A stretch of 64,000 nt of DNA from Pseudoalteromonas umbrosa (lineage in GTDB: Bacteria > Pseudomonadota > Gammaproteobacteria > Enterobacterales > Alteromonadaceae), in NCBI RefSeq assembly GCF_030125375.1, contig NZ_JASJUU010000002.1, positions 267,968-331,967 of the forward strand. The letters run 5' to 3'. The notes beneath the pieces were generated by a model. That model was given only the letters and a program-made list of their open reading frames with translations. It ran no database searches and had not been told where the DNA came from. A program made the translations under genes and the position numbers. This document shows positions 8,889 through 18,762 of the stretch, one piece after another. Position 1 is the stretch's first letter; each line of letters opens with the position of its first letter.

Positions 8889-10268
8889 TTAAAACTTAGG
8901 ACCGCCGCCACCAAACATACCTGGAGGCATCATACCTTTCATGCCGCGCATCATTTTCATCATGCCGCCCTTGCCTTTCATCTTCTTCATCATCTTCTGC
9001 ATTTGAGTGAATTGCTTAAGCAGCTTATTGATATCTTGTACTTGAGTACCAGAACCTGCAGCAATACGCTTCTTGCGAGAGCCTTTGATGATTTCAGGAC
9101 GCGCACGCTCTTTTGGTGTCATTGAGCTGATAATCGCTTCCATCTGATTAAAGGTTTTGTCATTGACTTGACCTTTCACTGCATCAGGTAGGTTATTCAT
9201 GCCTGGCAGCTTTTCTAACATCGACATCATGCCGCCCATGTTTTTCATTTGCTTTAATTGCTCAGCAAAATCTTCCAGTGTGAAGCCATCACCTTTAAAG
9301 ACTTTTTCCGCCACTTTTGCAGCTTTATCTTTGTCAACTTTTGCTTCTACTTCTTCGATAAGTGATAACACATCACCCATACCAAGAATACGCGAGGCGA
9401 TACGATCTGGGTGGAATGGTTCAAGCGCATCTGTTCGCTCACCCACACCCATAAACTTAATCGGTTTTCCTGTGATATGACGGATAGATAACGCTGCACC
9501 ACCACGTGCATCACCATCTGTTTTCGTTAAAATCACACCCGTTAAAGGAAGCGCTTCATCGAATGCTTTTGCCGTATTGGCGGCATCCTGACCTGTCATT
9601 GAGTCAACAACAAATAGCGTTTCAATTGGATTAATCGCCGCGTTTAACTCTTTGATCTCGTCCATCATGTCACTGTCAACGTGAAGACGACCTGCGGTAT
9701 CCACCAGCACTACGTCGATGAATTTCTTTTTCGCATGACTGACAGCATTATTGGCAATATCAACTGGTTTTTGAGAAATGTCACTTGGGAAGAACTCAAC
9801 ATCTACTTCCTGTGCTAACGTTTCAAGCTGCTTGATTGCCGCAGGACGATATACGTCGGCACTCACAACCAAAACAGATTTTTTCTTTTTCTCTTTTAAG
9901 AATTTTGCAAGTTTACCCACACTGGTCGTTTTACCAGCACCTTGCAAACCCGCCATCATCACAACAGCTGGAGGCTGAGCGTTAAGGTTTAGCTCTTCAT
10001 TCGCTTCACCCATCGCCTTTTCAAGTTCTTCACGAACAATTTTAATGAAAACCTGACCAGGACTTAGACTCTTGGTGACTTCAACACCAACAGCACGCTC
10101 TTTCACTTTTTTTACAAACTCACGCACTACAGGCAGTGCAACGTCTGCTTCAAGTAAGGCCATGCGCACTTCGCGCAGTGTTTCTTTAATATTATCTTCG
10201 GTCAGTCGGCCCCTGCCGCTGATGTTTTTAAGCGTTTTTCCTAAGCGTTCTTGGAGGTTCTCAAACAT
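8889..10268 (-). CDS. ffh: Signal recognition particle protein Ffh
   Basis: GTPase that, with 4.5S RNA, binds signal sequences and targets nascent membrane proteins to FtsY. The 459-residue product has the N-domain, the G-domain P-loop (GLQGAGKTTSVGKL near 107), DTAGR and TKTDGDARGGAAL, and a methionine-rich M-domain ending MFGGGGPKF. It reads away from ypjD. In E. coli rpsP follows ffh directly; here hugZ converges on it. Confidence 0.97.
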   Translation of the reverse strand: MFENLQERLGKTLKNISGRGRLTEDNIKETLREVRMALLEADVALPVVREFVKKVKERAVGVEVTKSLSPGQVFIKIVREELEKAMGEANEELNLNAQPPAVVMMAGLQGAGKTTSVGKLAKFLKEKKKKSVLVVSADVYRPAAIKQLETLAQEVDVEFFPSDISQKPVDIANNAVSHAKKKFIDVVLVDTAGRLHVDSDMMDEIKELNAAINPIETLFVVDSMTGQDAANTAKAFDEALPLTGVILTKTDGDARGGAALSIRHITGKPIKFMGVGERTDALEPFHPDRIASRILGMGDVLSLIEEVEAKVDKDKAAKVAEKVFKGDGFTLEDFAEQLKQMKNMGGMMSMLEKLPGMNNLPDAVKGQVNDKTFNQMEAIISSMTPKERARPEIIKGSRKKRIAAGSGTQVQDINKLLKQFTQMQKMMKKMKGKGGMMKMMRGMKGMMPPGMFGGGGPKF

Positions 10269-10300
10269 GTATCGCTTCCACTATCTCGTAATTACGCAAC

Positions 10301-10329
10301 ATTATACTGATATGCGCGCAACTAATACA
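10301..10329 (-). promoter_or_regulatory. Possible ffh promoter
   Basis: TGTATT (10329-10324), 17-base spacer and a perfect TATAAT (10306-10301) upstream of ffh on the minus strand. The -35 is weak. Confidence 0.4.
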
Positions 10330-10431
10330 GTATTCAAGTTATACAAAGATTCTTTTTACAAAGTCTATGCAAGCGGCGAGGCTTAAAATACAATAGCCTA
10401 TAAAAGGACCACGAAAGTAGACACAAAGTTC

Positions 10432-11235
10432 ATGATCATCATTTTGTCATTATTGGCGAGCCTGTTTTACATACTAGCAACTGGACACGTGCTTTCACGT
10501 TTATTCCATAAAGAAGGCCCAAGTCAAAAGCTAACCGTTATTTTAAGTACGGTGGCGATATTGAGCCATATGCTGGTATTGGTGAATTCGGTGTTTACTC
10601 AGTACGGCCAAGACTTGAGTACCATTAATATTGCCCTGCTGACTTGCTGGGTTATTGTGGTCTCTGTTACAACGGTCTCATTAAAATTCCCTGCAACTTT
10701 ATTGTTACCCGTGGTTTATGGATTTGCAGCGATTTTGCTTATTGCCAGTTTATTCATCCCTCACCACATTATCATGGATGACATCAATGTAGATATTGGC
10801 TTAGTCACACATATCTCTTTGTCGCTGTTGGCTTACTGTATTTTAATCATCGCCACTTTGTATGCTGTTCAGTTTTACTTTATTGATAAGCGTTTAAAAA
10901 GCAAAGATCTTGCAATCATGAATAGCCATTTGCCTCCGCTGATGCAAGTGGAGTCTCAGTTATATCAACTCCTCACTGTCGGCACCGGACTACTCACGTT
11001 GGCATTGATTGCTGGGTTTGTATTCTTAGATGGTATGTTTGATAAAGCGTCTATCCACAAAACAGTATTATCATTAATTGCGTGGACAATTTTTGCCTCA
11101 GTCACACTCGGCCACCACCAATTTGGTTGGCGTGGAAAGCCAGTCGTTTTTGCCATTATTGGTGCATCTGGCATTGTCACCTTGGCTTATTTTGGCAGCC
11201 GATTTATCCAAGAAGTCATCTTAGACAAATTTTAA
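10432..11235 (+). CDS. ypjD: YpjD, CcsA/CcmF-family inner-membrane protein
   Basis: Integral membrane protein of 267 residues with about eight hydrophobic segments, in the cytochrome c assembly (CcsA-like) family. A tryptophan-rich heme-handling motif is not evident, so a role in heme handling is not shown. The layout ypjD-corB, divergent from ffh, matches E. coli, which supports the assignment. The ribosome site is weak. The function of YpjD is unknown to me beyond family membership. Confidence 0.85.
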   Translation: MIIILSLLASLFYILATGHVLSRLFHKEGPSQKLTVILSTVAILSHMLVLVNSVFTQYGQDLSTINIALLTCWVIVVSVTTVSLKFPATLLLPVVYGFAAILLIASLFIPHHIIMDDINVDIGLVTHISLSLLAYCILIIATLYAVQFYFIDKRLKSKDLAIMNSHLPPLMQVESQLYQLLTVGTGLLTLALIAGFVFLDGMFDKASIHKTVLSLIAWTIFASVTLGHHQFGWRGKPVVFAIIGASGIVTLAYFGSRFIQEVILDKF

Positions 11236-11246
11236 TACAAAAAAAT

Positions 11247-11283
11247 AAGCGTCGAGCTTGACTCTGCTTCTATGCTGACGCTT
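11247..11283 (+). other. Inverted repeat between ypjD and corB
   Basis: AAGCGTC-G-AGC pairs with GCT-GACGCTT around a loop of about 16 bases. No T-tract follows, so it may be an attenuating or RNA-stabilising hairpin rather than a terminator. Confidence 0.4.
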
Positions 11284-11317
11284 AATAACCTTTCGAAAGT
11301 AAAAAAGGGATCCTCTG

Positions 11318-12595
11318 TTGGACGACATATCTACCAGCGCCTTGTTTATCATACTTGGCGTACTGATACTTATATCAGGTTATTTCTCAAGCTCTGAGAC
11401 TGGCATCATGTCCATTAATCGCTATAGGCTCAGACATTTAGTCAAAGAGAATAACAAATCTGCCAAACGCGTTGATAAACTACTCAAAAGGCCAGATCGC
11501 CTTATTGGACTTATTCTTATCGGTAATAACCTCGTTAATATCGCCGCATCAGCGGTTGCCACCGTGATTGGTATGAGATTATTAGGTGATGCCGGTATTG
11601 TTGTGGCGACATTTGCACTGACCTTGGTTATTTTGATTTTTGCTGAAGTCACGCCTAAAACACTTGCTGCACTGTATCCTGAAAAAGTGGCTTTCCCAAG
11701 CTCTGTAATACTAAAAATACTCTTAAAAGTATTATTCCCTGTCGTTGTTACCGTCAATTGGATCACCAATGGCATGCTCAAGCTTTTTGGTGTATCACCA
11801 GAACAAATAGAAGAACATAGCTTAAGTAAAGAAGAGCTCAAGACAGTCGTAAATGAATCCAGTGCCATGCTACCCACCAATCATGGCAATATGCTGACCT
11901 CTATTTTAGACCTAGAACAAGTCACCGTTGAAGACATCATGATCCCCCGAAATGAGATCAATGCCATTGATATTAACGATGACTGGAAAGATATTTCTCG
12001 CAGGCTAACAAATGCGCAGCACACTCGAGTGCTTTTATACCGTGACCAAATCGATGACGCTGTTGGCTTTATTCACTCAAGAGATGCACTGCGTTTATTA
12101 ACTAAAGAGCAGTTTGATAAGCCTTCACTACTGCGTGCCGTAAGAGAAATATATTTTATTCCTGAAGGCACATCACTAAATACTCAATTGCTCAAGTTTC
12201 AACAAAATAAAGAGCGTATTGGCTTGGTAGTTGATGAATACGGTGACATTCAGGGCTTGGTTACACTCGAGGATATTTTAGAAGAAGTTGTCGGTGACTT
12301 TACAACAACCCAAACACCAACACCAAGTGATGAAGTGACAGTGCAAAGTGATGGCTCCGTTTTAGTTGATGGCAGCGCCAATATCCGAGACCTAAACAAA
12401 GAAATGGGTTGGGAGCTACCAACAGAAGGACCTAAAACTCTCAGTGGCCTAATTGTTGAGTACCTTGAAGATATTCCAGAAAGTCAATTGAGCTTAAAAA
12501 TCGCTAACTATCCAATGGAAGTCATGGAAGTCAAAGAAAACATGATAAAAATAGTGAAAATTTATCCACTTCAACAAGCACAAAAGCAAGCTTAA
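11318..12595 (+). CDS. corB: CNNM/CorC-family membrane protein, CorB-like (YfjD)
   Basis: Membrane protein of the CNNM family linked to magnesium or divalent-cation export. The 425-residue product has an N-terminal DUF21 domain with the FSSSETG motif near residue 24 and about three to four membrane segments, a CBS pair beginning near DIMIPRNEINAIDIND (about 208), a VVDEYGDIQGLVTLEDILEE segment and a C-terminal CorC/HlyC domain. It aligns with E. coli YfjD from the first residue only if translation starts at TTG 11318, which has AAGGG upstream. It follows ypjD as in E. coli. Confidence 0.92.
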   Translation: MDDISTSALFIILGVLILISGYFSSSETGIMSINRYRLRHLVKENNKSAKRVDKLLKRPDRLIGLILIGNNLVNIAASAVATVIGMRLLGDAGIVVATFALTLVILIFAEVTPKTLAALYPEKVAFPSSVILKILLKVLFPVVVTVNWITNGMLKLFGVSPEQIEEHSLSKEELKTVVNESSAMLPTNHGNMLTSILDLEQVTVEDIMIPRNEINAIDINDDWKDISRRLTNAQHTRVLLYRDQIDDAVGFIHSRDALRLLTKEQFDKPSLLRAVREIYFIPEGTSLNTQLLKFQQNKERIGLVVDEYGDIQGLVTLEDILEEVVGDFTTTQTPTPSDEVTVQSDGSVLVDGSANIRDLNKEMGWELPTEGPKTLSGLIVEYLEDIPESQLSLKIANYPMEVMEVKENMIKIVKIYPLQQAQKQA

Positions 12596-12596
12596 T

Positions 12597-12626
12597 AAAA
12601 AGGGTTAGCATATGCTAACCCTTTTT
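12597..12626. terminator. Bidirectional terminator after corB
   Basis: Perfect palindrome AAAAAGGGTTAGCAT / ATGCTAACCCTTTTT, between convergent corB and the lipoprotein gene; T-tracts on both strands. Confidence 0.9.
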
Positions 12627-12667
12627 TCTTTTTATTCGGTCTAAACTCGTTTACTCAACACTGATTG

Positions 12668-13276
12668 TTACGAAAACAGCCTCTCAAACCAGTTTTTATT
12701 CAGATCATCCTCACATCGTTTCAGCTGTGCACCGTAACGAGATGCTCTGTGCTTAACCTTATTGGCAACTTTCATCAGCCATTTTTTCTGTTTATAAGTG
12801 CCACGGCGGTATCCACCCCAGCCTTCATGATAATTTAGGTACTGCGCATAGGCATCCCACTTTGAAACACCATTTACCTTATGCGTTTTATAAACAAACC
12901 AGCCCATAAAGTCTATCGCATCTTCAAAGTCATCTCTATCGGCCCCTGAATTACCAGTCTCACGAATATAATCACTCCAAGTCATTGTTTTTGCTTGGGA
13001 GTAACCATAAGCTGAACTTGCACGGCCAATTGGAATAAAGCCTAAAAAATATTCCATCGGCGGCGCGGCATCATGCCTAAATGAACTCTCTTGGTACATC
13101 ATGCTCATCAGCACATGTTTTGGCGAACCCCACTTATCCTGTGCATCACGCGCATCGTAATACCAGTCCTCTTTCTCCTCAAAAATCTTACAAATATCAT
13201 TAGGTTGCTTCGGAGGAGCTGTTGCACAACCAGTCAGAGCTAGCAGTAGAGGTAAAAATATTATTTTTTTTCTCAT
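12668..13276 (-). CDS. Lipoprotein with a lysozyme-like (SLT) transglycosylase domain
   Basis: Probable outer-membrane lipoprotein acting on peptidoglycan. The 202-residue product has a lipobox (LALTGC) and a lysozyme-like domain: SMMYQESSF carries the likely catalytic glutamate near residue 66, followed by SSAYGYSQAKTMTW and YAQYLNYHEGWGGY, as in soluble lytic transglycosylases. The frame extends to GTG at 13291, but ATG at 13276 has AGGTGAG about 10 bases upstream. Enzymatic activity is inferred; it could be a non-catalytic binding protein. It converges with corB. Confidence 0.8.
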   Translation of the reverse strand: MRKKIIFLPLLLALTGCATAPPKQPNDICKIFEEKEDWYYDARDAQDKWGSPKHVLMSMMYQESSFRHDAAPPMEYFLGFIPIGRASSAYGYSQAKTMTWSDYIRETGNSGADRDDFEDAIDFMGWFVYKTHKVNGVSKWDAYAQYLNYHEGWGGYRRGTYKQKKWLMKVANKVKHRASRYGAQLKRCEDDLNKNWFERLFS

Positions 13277-13368
13277 TTTTTTTGAACTCACCTGAACTTT
13301 TCTATTTTGCTAGGGTCATACTACTTGAATGCAGCAGTTTAGCATTGTTTCATCCCTGATATATTTTG

Positions 13369-13395
13369 ACGCAGCCTCATGGGCTGCGTTTTTTT
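13369..13395 (+). terminator. Orphan terminator facing the gshA 3' end
   Basis: ACGCAGCC-TCATG-GGCTGCGT followed by seven T on the plus strand, with no T-tract on the minus strand. No plus-strand gene lies between the corB terminator and here, and the T-tract overlaps the gshA stop. It may end a small RNA that starts within 13292-13368. Confidence 0.75.
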
Positions 13396-14971
13396 ATGCC
13401 TTTTCGAAATAATCTTGTAAAAATGCAGTCAACGTTAACTCATCTGCATCACAAACCGTTTTTTCATCAGTAAATGATTGTGCTGTTTTAGCATCCAACT
13501 CTGACTCACTATAAAACTGATAATCACTTTGCAAATGAGATTGCTTATATTGGCTGGCCAGTTTAAGGGCTTGCTCAGCAGAATCGGTACTCTGCTCTTT
13601 TAAAACACTAACTAATTGACCTGAAAACGTCTCATCTGGGTTATCTACCCAAGTAGCTAAGCTTGCAATCGTGTCAGAGTAAGTCTGATCACCATGCGCG
13701 TCATCAAACAGCTTTGCAACTTTCGTCAAGTCACGGAAAATAGACTCAGCCCACGCCGCAATAGAAACTTGCGTATCGCCTTGCTGTAAATGAGTTTCTG
13801 TATCGCGTCCTGTGCAAATTACACTTTGTAAGTTTCTGTCTGAAACCTGCTGCTCATCCCAGTCCATCTCTGGTGAGTCTTTTAACAAACAGTAAGTTAA
13901 GAACACGTCTAAGAATCTGATTTGCTCTAAGCTAATGCCTGTATCTGAGAATGGATTAACATCTAATGCGCGGATCTCAATATACTCGATACCACCGCGT
14001 GCTAATGCCTGTGTTGGCGTCTCTTGCGAATTAGCATTGCGTTTTGGTCGAATAGGCGAATAGAATTCGTTTTCTATCTGAAGAATATTTTTGTTTAATT
14101 GCTTAGGCACATCTGCGCGATAATCATCAATATTTTCGTATAAATCAGAACGACAGCGGATTGCTGTTTGTAAGCCTTTTACATATTCAGACAAGCTGTT
14201 GTACATCACTTTAAGTGAAGACTGAGCGCTATTGGTATACCCTAAGTCACCTAGCCTCAGTGCTGTGCCTTTATCCAAATATAAAGTGCCTTTGCCTGAT
14301 TCTTGAAACGGTAAGTTACTTTGCTTACCCTGCAAGAATGAGCGGCACAATGCTGGTGAAGCACCAAACAAATAACTTATCAGCCAAAGTTCACGTTTAA
14401 AGTTACGAATAAGACCAAGGTATTTATTCGAGATAAAATCTTGCACCGAACCCGTATCTTGTTCACTGCTCTGCAATGCATCCCAAAAGTCACTTGGGAA
14501 TGACATATTAAAATGCACACCTGCAATCGCCTGCATCATGCTACCATAGCGGTTTTTTAACCCTTCACGATACAGGGTCTTCATTTTCCCGATATTTGAC
14601 TTGCCAAATTGTGCCAAAACAATATCGTCTTGATCTTCAATAAAACACGGCATACTCATAGGCCACAACATTTCGTCGCCCATATTCGTCAAAGTATATT
14701 TTTGTAGATCTCTAAGCTGAGATAGCGTTTGTTCTGCTGAGGTGCTAACAGGTGTAATAAACTCAAGCAGTGACTCTGAAAAGTCAGTTGTAATTGAGTT
14801 ATGTGTCAATGGATGTCCAACACCTGCTGGGTGGGGTGTTTTAGCAATTTTGCCGGATGGCTGGATCCGTAAAGCTTCTCGTTCAATACCGCGCTGAATA
14901 CCCGTTAATGAAGAGACAAGCGCAGTGTTGGCAAGTGTTTCTAACTTGCTATCTAAATTCGTGTGTTTCAA
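13394..14971 (-). CDS. gshA: Glutamate-cysteine ligase GshA
   Basis: ATP-dependent enzyme that joins glutamate and cysteine, the first and limiting step of glutathione synthesis. The 525-residue product matches the proteobacterial class I family in length (E. coli 518) and motifs: GIEREALRI near residue 27, TDFSESLLEFITP, AGVHFNMSFP and EYIEIRALDVNPF. Its stop codon sits inside the T-tract of an opposing terminator. It stands alone between a lipoprotein gene and an oxidoreductase gene, all on the minus strand. Confidence 0.95.
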   Translation of the reverse strand: MKHTNLDSKLETLANTALVSSLTGIQRGIEREALRIQPSGKIAKTPHPAGVGHPLTHNSITTDFSESLLEFITPVSTSAEQTLSQLRDLQKYTLTNMGDEMLWPMSMPCFIEDQDDIVLAQFGKSNIGKMKTLYREGLKNRYGSMMQAIAGVHFNMSFPSDFWDALQSSEQDTGSVQDFISNKYLGLIRNFKRELWLISYLFGASPALCRSFLQGKQSNLPFQESGKGTLYLDKGTALRLGDLGYTNSAQSSLKVMYNSLSEYVKGLQTAIRCRSDLYENIDDYRADVPKQLNKNILQIENEFYSPIRPKRNANSQETPTQALARGGIEYIEIRALDVNPFSDTGISLEQIRFLDVFLTYCLLKDSPEMDWDEQQVSDRNLQSVICTGRDTETHLQQGDTQVSIAAWAESIFRDLTKVAKLFDDAHGDQTYSDTIASLATWVDNPDETFSGQLVSVLKEQSTDSAEQALKLASQYKQSHLQSDYQFYSESELDAKTAQSFTDEKTVCDADELTLTAFLQDYFEKA

Positions 14972-15007
14972 AAAAATACCTCGAGGCTCGGATCAAGCTT
15001 AAGTTAT

Positions 15008-15025
15008 GCCCCCTTCAATGGGGGC
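15008..15025 (-). other. GC-rich hairpin after the oxidoreductase gene
   Basis: GCCCCC-ATTGAA-GGGGGC on the minus strand, 14 bp past the oxidoreductase stop and just upstream of gshA. There is no T-tract, so it is at best a weak terminator or a processing site. Confidence 0.45.
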
Positions 15026-15038
15026 TAATTTAAAATAC

Positions 15039-15974
15039 TCAAGCCACAATAATAACTTTGCCAAAGTGCTCGCCTAGCTCAACATATTTATGAGCCAAAG
15101 CAATCTCGTCTAGCTTAAATTTTTTACTCACAACAAGCTTTACTTGTTGTGTAGCGACAGCTTTATACAGTTCATTTAAGTGTTTTGGATTAACATGGAC
15201 TAAAATTCCTTCTCCATGAGCACCAAAAGATGCGCCGTGCTTCATTACTTCGTCTTTAGTAATTGAGGGCACGGTTACAAACGAAGTGCCAGCCCCCATG
15301 TTTGACAGCATTTTACAAGCAAGCTCGCCACCGACCAAATCCAAAAGTTGACCTGACTGTGGTTCGGCAAAAAACTCTTCATAAGACATAATCGCCATAT
15401 CAAAGTTCAACGACTCAATTAATGACTTACGTGTTGTTACGGGAACCACATTAAATCCATTAAGCGTCGCAAGCTGCAGGGCTAAATGACCAACACCACC
15501 GGTCGGCGCATTAATAAACAAGGTCCCTGCGTTCGCATTTAATTTATCTAACGATTGTAGTGCAGTGAGTCCTGCTAAACTCAGACCCGCTAATTCATCA
15601 GAAACTTTCGAATCAACAACAATAAGTTCTTCACTTTCAGCAATGACATGAGAAGCATAGCAGCCTGGTGAAGAGGGAAAGCCCACCATACCCAATACAG
15701 TGTCACCAACTTTTAAGTCGTTAACTCCCTCACTTACCTCTTCAATGATACCCAAAACATCGTAGCCTAATGGTAAAAATGCACCATCCTGCTTTAACTG
15801 TGCAACATAACCTAAACCAGCGCGTGTTTTAACATCAATGGGATTTACAGAAGATGAGATAATTCGAATAAAAACCTGACCCCGTTCAAGTATTGGCTGA
15901 GAGAGGCTTTGTATCTGAAGTCTATCTGCAGTGCCAAAATTTACGACACCTGCCTGTTTGTAATTTTTATTCAT
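15039..15974 (-). CDS. MDR-family NAD(P)-dependent oxidoreductase (quinone-oxidoreductase-like)
   Basis: Medium-chain dehydrogenase/reductase of 311 residues lacking the structural zinc cysteine cluster, so nearer to quinone reductases than alcohol dehydrogenases. It has the GroES-like domain (SSSVNPIDVKTRAGLG, LGYDVLGIIEEV), then the nucleotide-binding motif NAPTGGVGHLALQLA near residue 155 and a C-terminal KVIIV strand. Substrate unknown. A gshA neighbour hints at electrophile or oxidative-stress roles, but that is only suggestion. Confidence 0.85.
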   Translation of the reverse strand: MNKNYKQAGVVNFGTADRLQIQSLSQPILERGQVFIRIISSSVNPIDVKTRAGLGYVAQLKQDGAFLPLGYDVLGIIEEVSEGVNDLKVGDTVLGMVGFPSSPGCYASHVIAESEELIVVDSKVSDELAGLSLAGLTALQSLDKLNANAGTLFINAPTGGVGHLALQLATLNGFNVVPVTTRKSLIESLNFDMAIMSYEEFFAEPQSGQLLDLVGGELACKMLSNMGAGTSFVTVPSITKDEVMKHGASFGAHGEGILVHVNPKHLNELYKAVATQQVKLVVSKKFKLDEIALAHKYVELGEHFGKVIIVA

Positions 15975-16027
15975 GTTATGCCATCAAGCCAGACTAAATA
16001 GCTGTTAAATTTATCATATAAAAGTAA

Positions 16028-16065
16028 AACCCCCCAAATAACTTCATCGTGATCTTTAGGGGGTT
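16028..16065 (-). terminator. clpB terminator
   Basis: On the minus strand AACCCCC pairs with GGGGGTT around a loop of about 24 bases, followed by TTACTTTT. It lies about 45 bp past the clpB stop. Confidence 0.7.
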
Positions 16066-16107
16066 CATAACAAATATTTTTAATTATATCTGAGCTGTCG
16101 TACGAGA

Positions 16108-18684
16108 TTACTCGCCACTAAACAAGATCTTGCCTTCGTCAACATCTACCTTAATGCGTGCGTACCCATTAAAATCACCTTGCAACAAACTTTGCGCCAA
16201 TGGGTTTTCAATATATTGCTGTATAGCACGTTTAAGTGGCCGCGCCCCAAACACTGGGTCAAAACCGCTCTGTGCTATTTTCTCAAGTGCGCCTTCGCTT
16301 ACTTCGAACCCATAACCATTATCTTTAAGACGACCTGATAGCTTATCAAGCTGAATCCTTGCAATTTGCTTGATGTGTTCAGTGACCAGTGGATGGAATA
16401 CCACAGTCTCATCGATACGGTTTATAAACTCCGGTCTAAACTGAGTTGTGAGTACGTCCATCAGTTTGTTTTTCAGGCCTTCATAATCATTACTGCTTGC
16501 CTGCTCTTGAATAACGTCTGACCCTAAATTTGATGTCATGATGATAACAGTATTCTTAAAATCAACCGTTCGACCTTGGCCATCGGTTAAACGGCCATCA
16601 TCTAACACCTGTAGAAGAATATTAAAGACATCTGGATGCGCTTTTTCTACTTCATCTAACAACACAACAGAATAAGGTCTGCGACGTACCGCTTCCGTTA
16701 AATAGCCACCTTCTTCATAGCCGACATAGCCTGGAGGCGCACCAACTAAACGTGCAACTGAGTGCTTTTCCATGAACTCAGACATGTCGATTCGCACCAT
16801 GGCATCTTCAGTATCAAACATAAAGTTAGCCAACGCTTTTGTCAGTTCAGTTTTACCCACCCCAGTAGGTCCTAAAAATAAGAAGGAACCAATTGGGCGA
16901 TTAGGATCCGCAAGCCCTGCGCGCGAGCGACGGATAGCGTTAGCAATCGCATTAACCGCTTCGTCCTGCCCGATGACTTTTTGATGTAACTCATCTTCCA
17001 TATGTAAGAGCTTTTCACGCTCCCCTTGCAGCATCTTCGCCACAGGAATACCTGTCCAACGAGAAAGGATCTCTGCGATTTCATCTTCAGACACTTGGTT
17101 TTTAAGCAAGCTCATTTCTTGCATTTCAGCTTGAGATGCCAAATCTAGTTTGCGCTCAAGCGCAGGAATACGGCCATATTGCAATTCAGACATGCGCTGC
17201 AAATCACTTGCTCTACGAGCAACTTCAAGGTCAAGGCGCGCTTGTTCGAGTTCAGCTTTAATTACTTGCGTGCCCTGTAAAGAGGCTTTTTCGGCGTTCC
17301 ACACTTCATCCAGCTCTGTGTATTCAGTCTCTAACTGTGCAATAAGTGACTGCATTTCAGTGCGACGCTTTTGACTGGCTTCGTCTTTTTCTTTTGCCAA
17401 AGCATTGTCTTCTAATTTCAGCTGAATAATACGTCTTTCAAGCTTATCTAACTGCTCTGGCTTAGAGTCGATTTGCAAACGAATAGATGAGCCTGCCTCA
17501 TCTATTAGGTCAATGGCTTTATCTGGTAGTTGGCGGTCACTAATATAACGATGTGATAAATTTGCCGCAGCAACAATCGCAGGGTCGGTAATGTCTACAG
17601 AGTGATGCAGTTCGTAACGCTCTTTCAAGCCACGTAAAATCGCAATGGTATCTTCAACTGTAGGCTCTGAGACAAAGACTTTTTGAAAACGCCTTTCAAG
17701 TGCTGCGTCTTTTTCAATATATTGGCGATACTCATCCAACGTCGTTGCGCCAACGCAATGCAGCTCGCCACGTGCGAGAGCAGGCTTAAGCATGTTCCCC
17801 GCATCCATTGCACCATCTGTTTTGCCTGCACCAACCATGGTATGGATCTCATCAATGAATAAGATCACACTGCCTTCTTCTTTAGCTAGCTCATTTAACA
17901 CTGATTTTAAGCGCTCTTCGAATTCACCTCGATACTTAGCACCCGCAACAAGTGCCCCTAAATCTAGAGACAAAACACGTTTGTGCTTGAGCCCTTCAGG
18001 TACTTCACCGTTGATAATACGCTGAGCTAATCCCTCGACAATCGCCGTTTTTCCGACTCCAGGTTCACCGATCAGCACCGGGTTATTTTTAGTTCGACGC
18101 TGGAGGACTTGAATCGTGCGCCTAATTTCATCATCGCGACCTATCACTGGGTCTAATTTGCCCTGCTCAGCACGCTCAGTTAAATCTATTGTATACTTCT
18201 CAAGGGCCTGACGCGTTTCTTCGGCGTTTGGATCATCTACTTTTTGTCCGCCTCGAATGGCTTTGATGGCTTTTTCCACCTTGTCTTGGGTAATATTGAG
18301 GGCGCGAAAGATATCTCCTAGCTCGCCTTTATCCTCACATGCTGAGAATACAAACACTTCGCTAGAAATATATTTATCTTTGCGCTTTTGGGCATATTTA
18401 TCACATAGGTTAATAAGTGAAATAAGGTTATTAGACAGTTGAACATCACCGCCAACACCTTCAACTTTAAAAAGCCGCTCTATAGATTGAGATAACTTAG
18501 TGTTGAGCTCGTCTGCACTCACACCTGCTTGCGCAAACAGCGCCCTGACACTCGAACCCGTTTGTTGTAGCAGCGCATACATTAAATGGACTGGTTCTAT
18601 AAATTGATGATCTCGACCCAATGCTAGGGATTGAGCGTCTGACAACGCACTTTGGAATTTGCTAGTAAATCTATCTAAACGCAT
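16108..18684 (-). CDS. clpB: Disaggregase chaperone ClpB
   Basis: Hexameric AAA+ machine that pulls proteins out of aggregates together with DnaK. The 858-residue product (E. coli 857) has the N-domain repeats, AAA-1 with GEPGVGKT near residue 206, the coiled-coil M-domain (about 410-520), and AAA-2 with GPTGVGKT near 606 plus a C-terminal oligomerisation region. ATG at 18684 ([11 protein letters not shown]) is preferred over the upstream in-frame start at 18696 because it matches the family. A sigma-32-type promoter lies upstream, and pgeF-rluD precede it as in E. coli. Confidence 0.98.
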   Translation of the reverse strand: MRLDRFTSKFQSALSDAQSLALGRDHQFIEPVHLMYALLQQTGSSVRALFAQAGVSADELNTKLSQSIERLFKVEGVGGDVQLSNNLISLINLCDKYAQKRKDKYISSEVFVFSACEDKGELGDIFRALNITQDKVEKAIKAIRGGQKVDDPNAEETRQALEKYTIDLTERAEQGKLDPVIGRDDEIRRTIQVLQRRTKNNPVLIGEPGVGKTAIVEGLAQRIINGEVPEGLKHKRVLSLDLGALVAGAKYRGEFEERLKSVLNELAKEEGSVILFIDEIHTMVGAGKTDGAMDAGNMLKPALARGELHCVGATTLDEYRQYIEKDAALERRFQKVFVSEPTVEDTIAILRGLKERYELHHSVDITDPAIVAAANLSHRYISDRQLPDKAIDLIDEAGSSIRLQIDSKPEQLDKLERRIIQLKLEDNALAKEKDEASQKRRTEMQSLIAQLETEYTELDEVWNAEKASLQGTQVIKAELEQARLDLEVARRASDLQRMSELQYGRIPALERKLDLASQAEMQEMSLLKNQVSEDEIAEILSRWTGIPVAKMLQGEREKLLHMEDELHQKVIGQDEAVNAIANAIRRSRAGLADPNRPIGSFLFLGPTGVGKTELTKALANFMFDTEDAMVRIDMSEFMEKHSVARLVGAPPGYVGYEEGGYLTEAVRRRPYSVVLLDEVEKAHPDVFNILLQVLDDGRLTDGQGRTVDFKNTVIIMTSNLGSDVIQEQASSNDYEGLKNKLMDVLTTQFRPEFINRIDETVVFHPLVTEHIKQIARIQLDKLSGRLKDNGYGFEVSEGALEKIAQSGFDPVFGARPLKRAIQQYIENPLAQSLLQGDFNGYARIKVDVDEGKILFSGE

Positions 18685-18719
18685 GAGACTCCACACCTAA
18701 GTATTCTAAACTACTTCTT

Positions 18720-18749
18720 TAAGTGGGTCCTTTGGTGAATATGTTCAAG
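18720..18749 (-). promoter_or_regulatory. Sigma-32 (heat shock) promoter of clpB
   Basis: On the minus strand CTTGAA (18749-18744), a 15-base spacer and ACCCACTTA (18728-18720) fit the RpoH consensus CTTGAA-N13-17-CCCCATNTA. The site fills the 78-bp gap between the pgeF stop and the clpB start, giving clpB its own heat-shock transcript. Confidence 0.75.
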
Positions 18750-18762
18750 TAGGGAATAAAAT

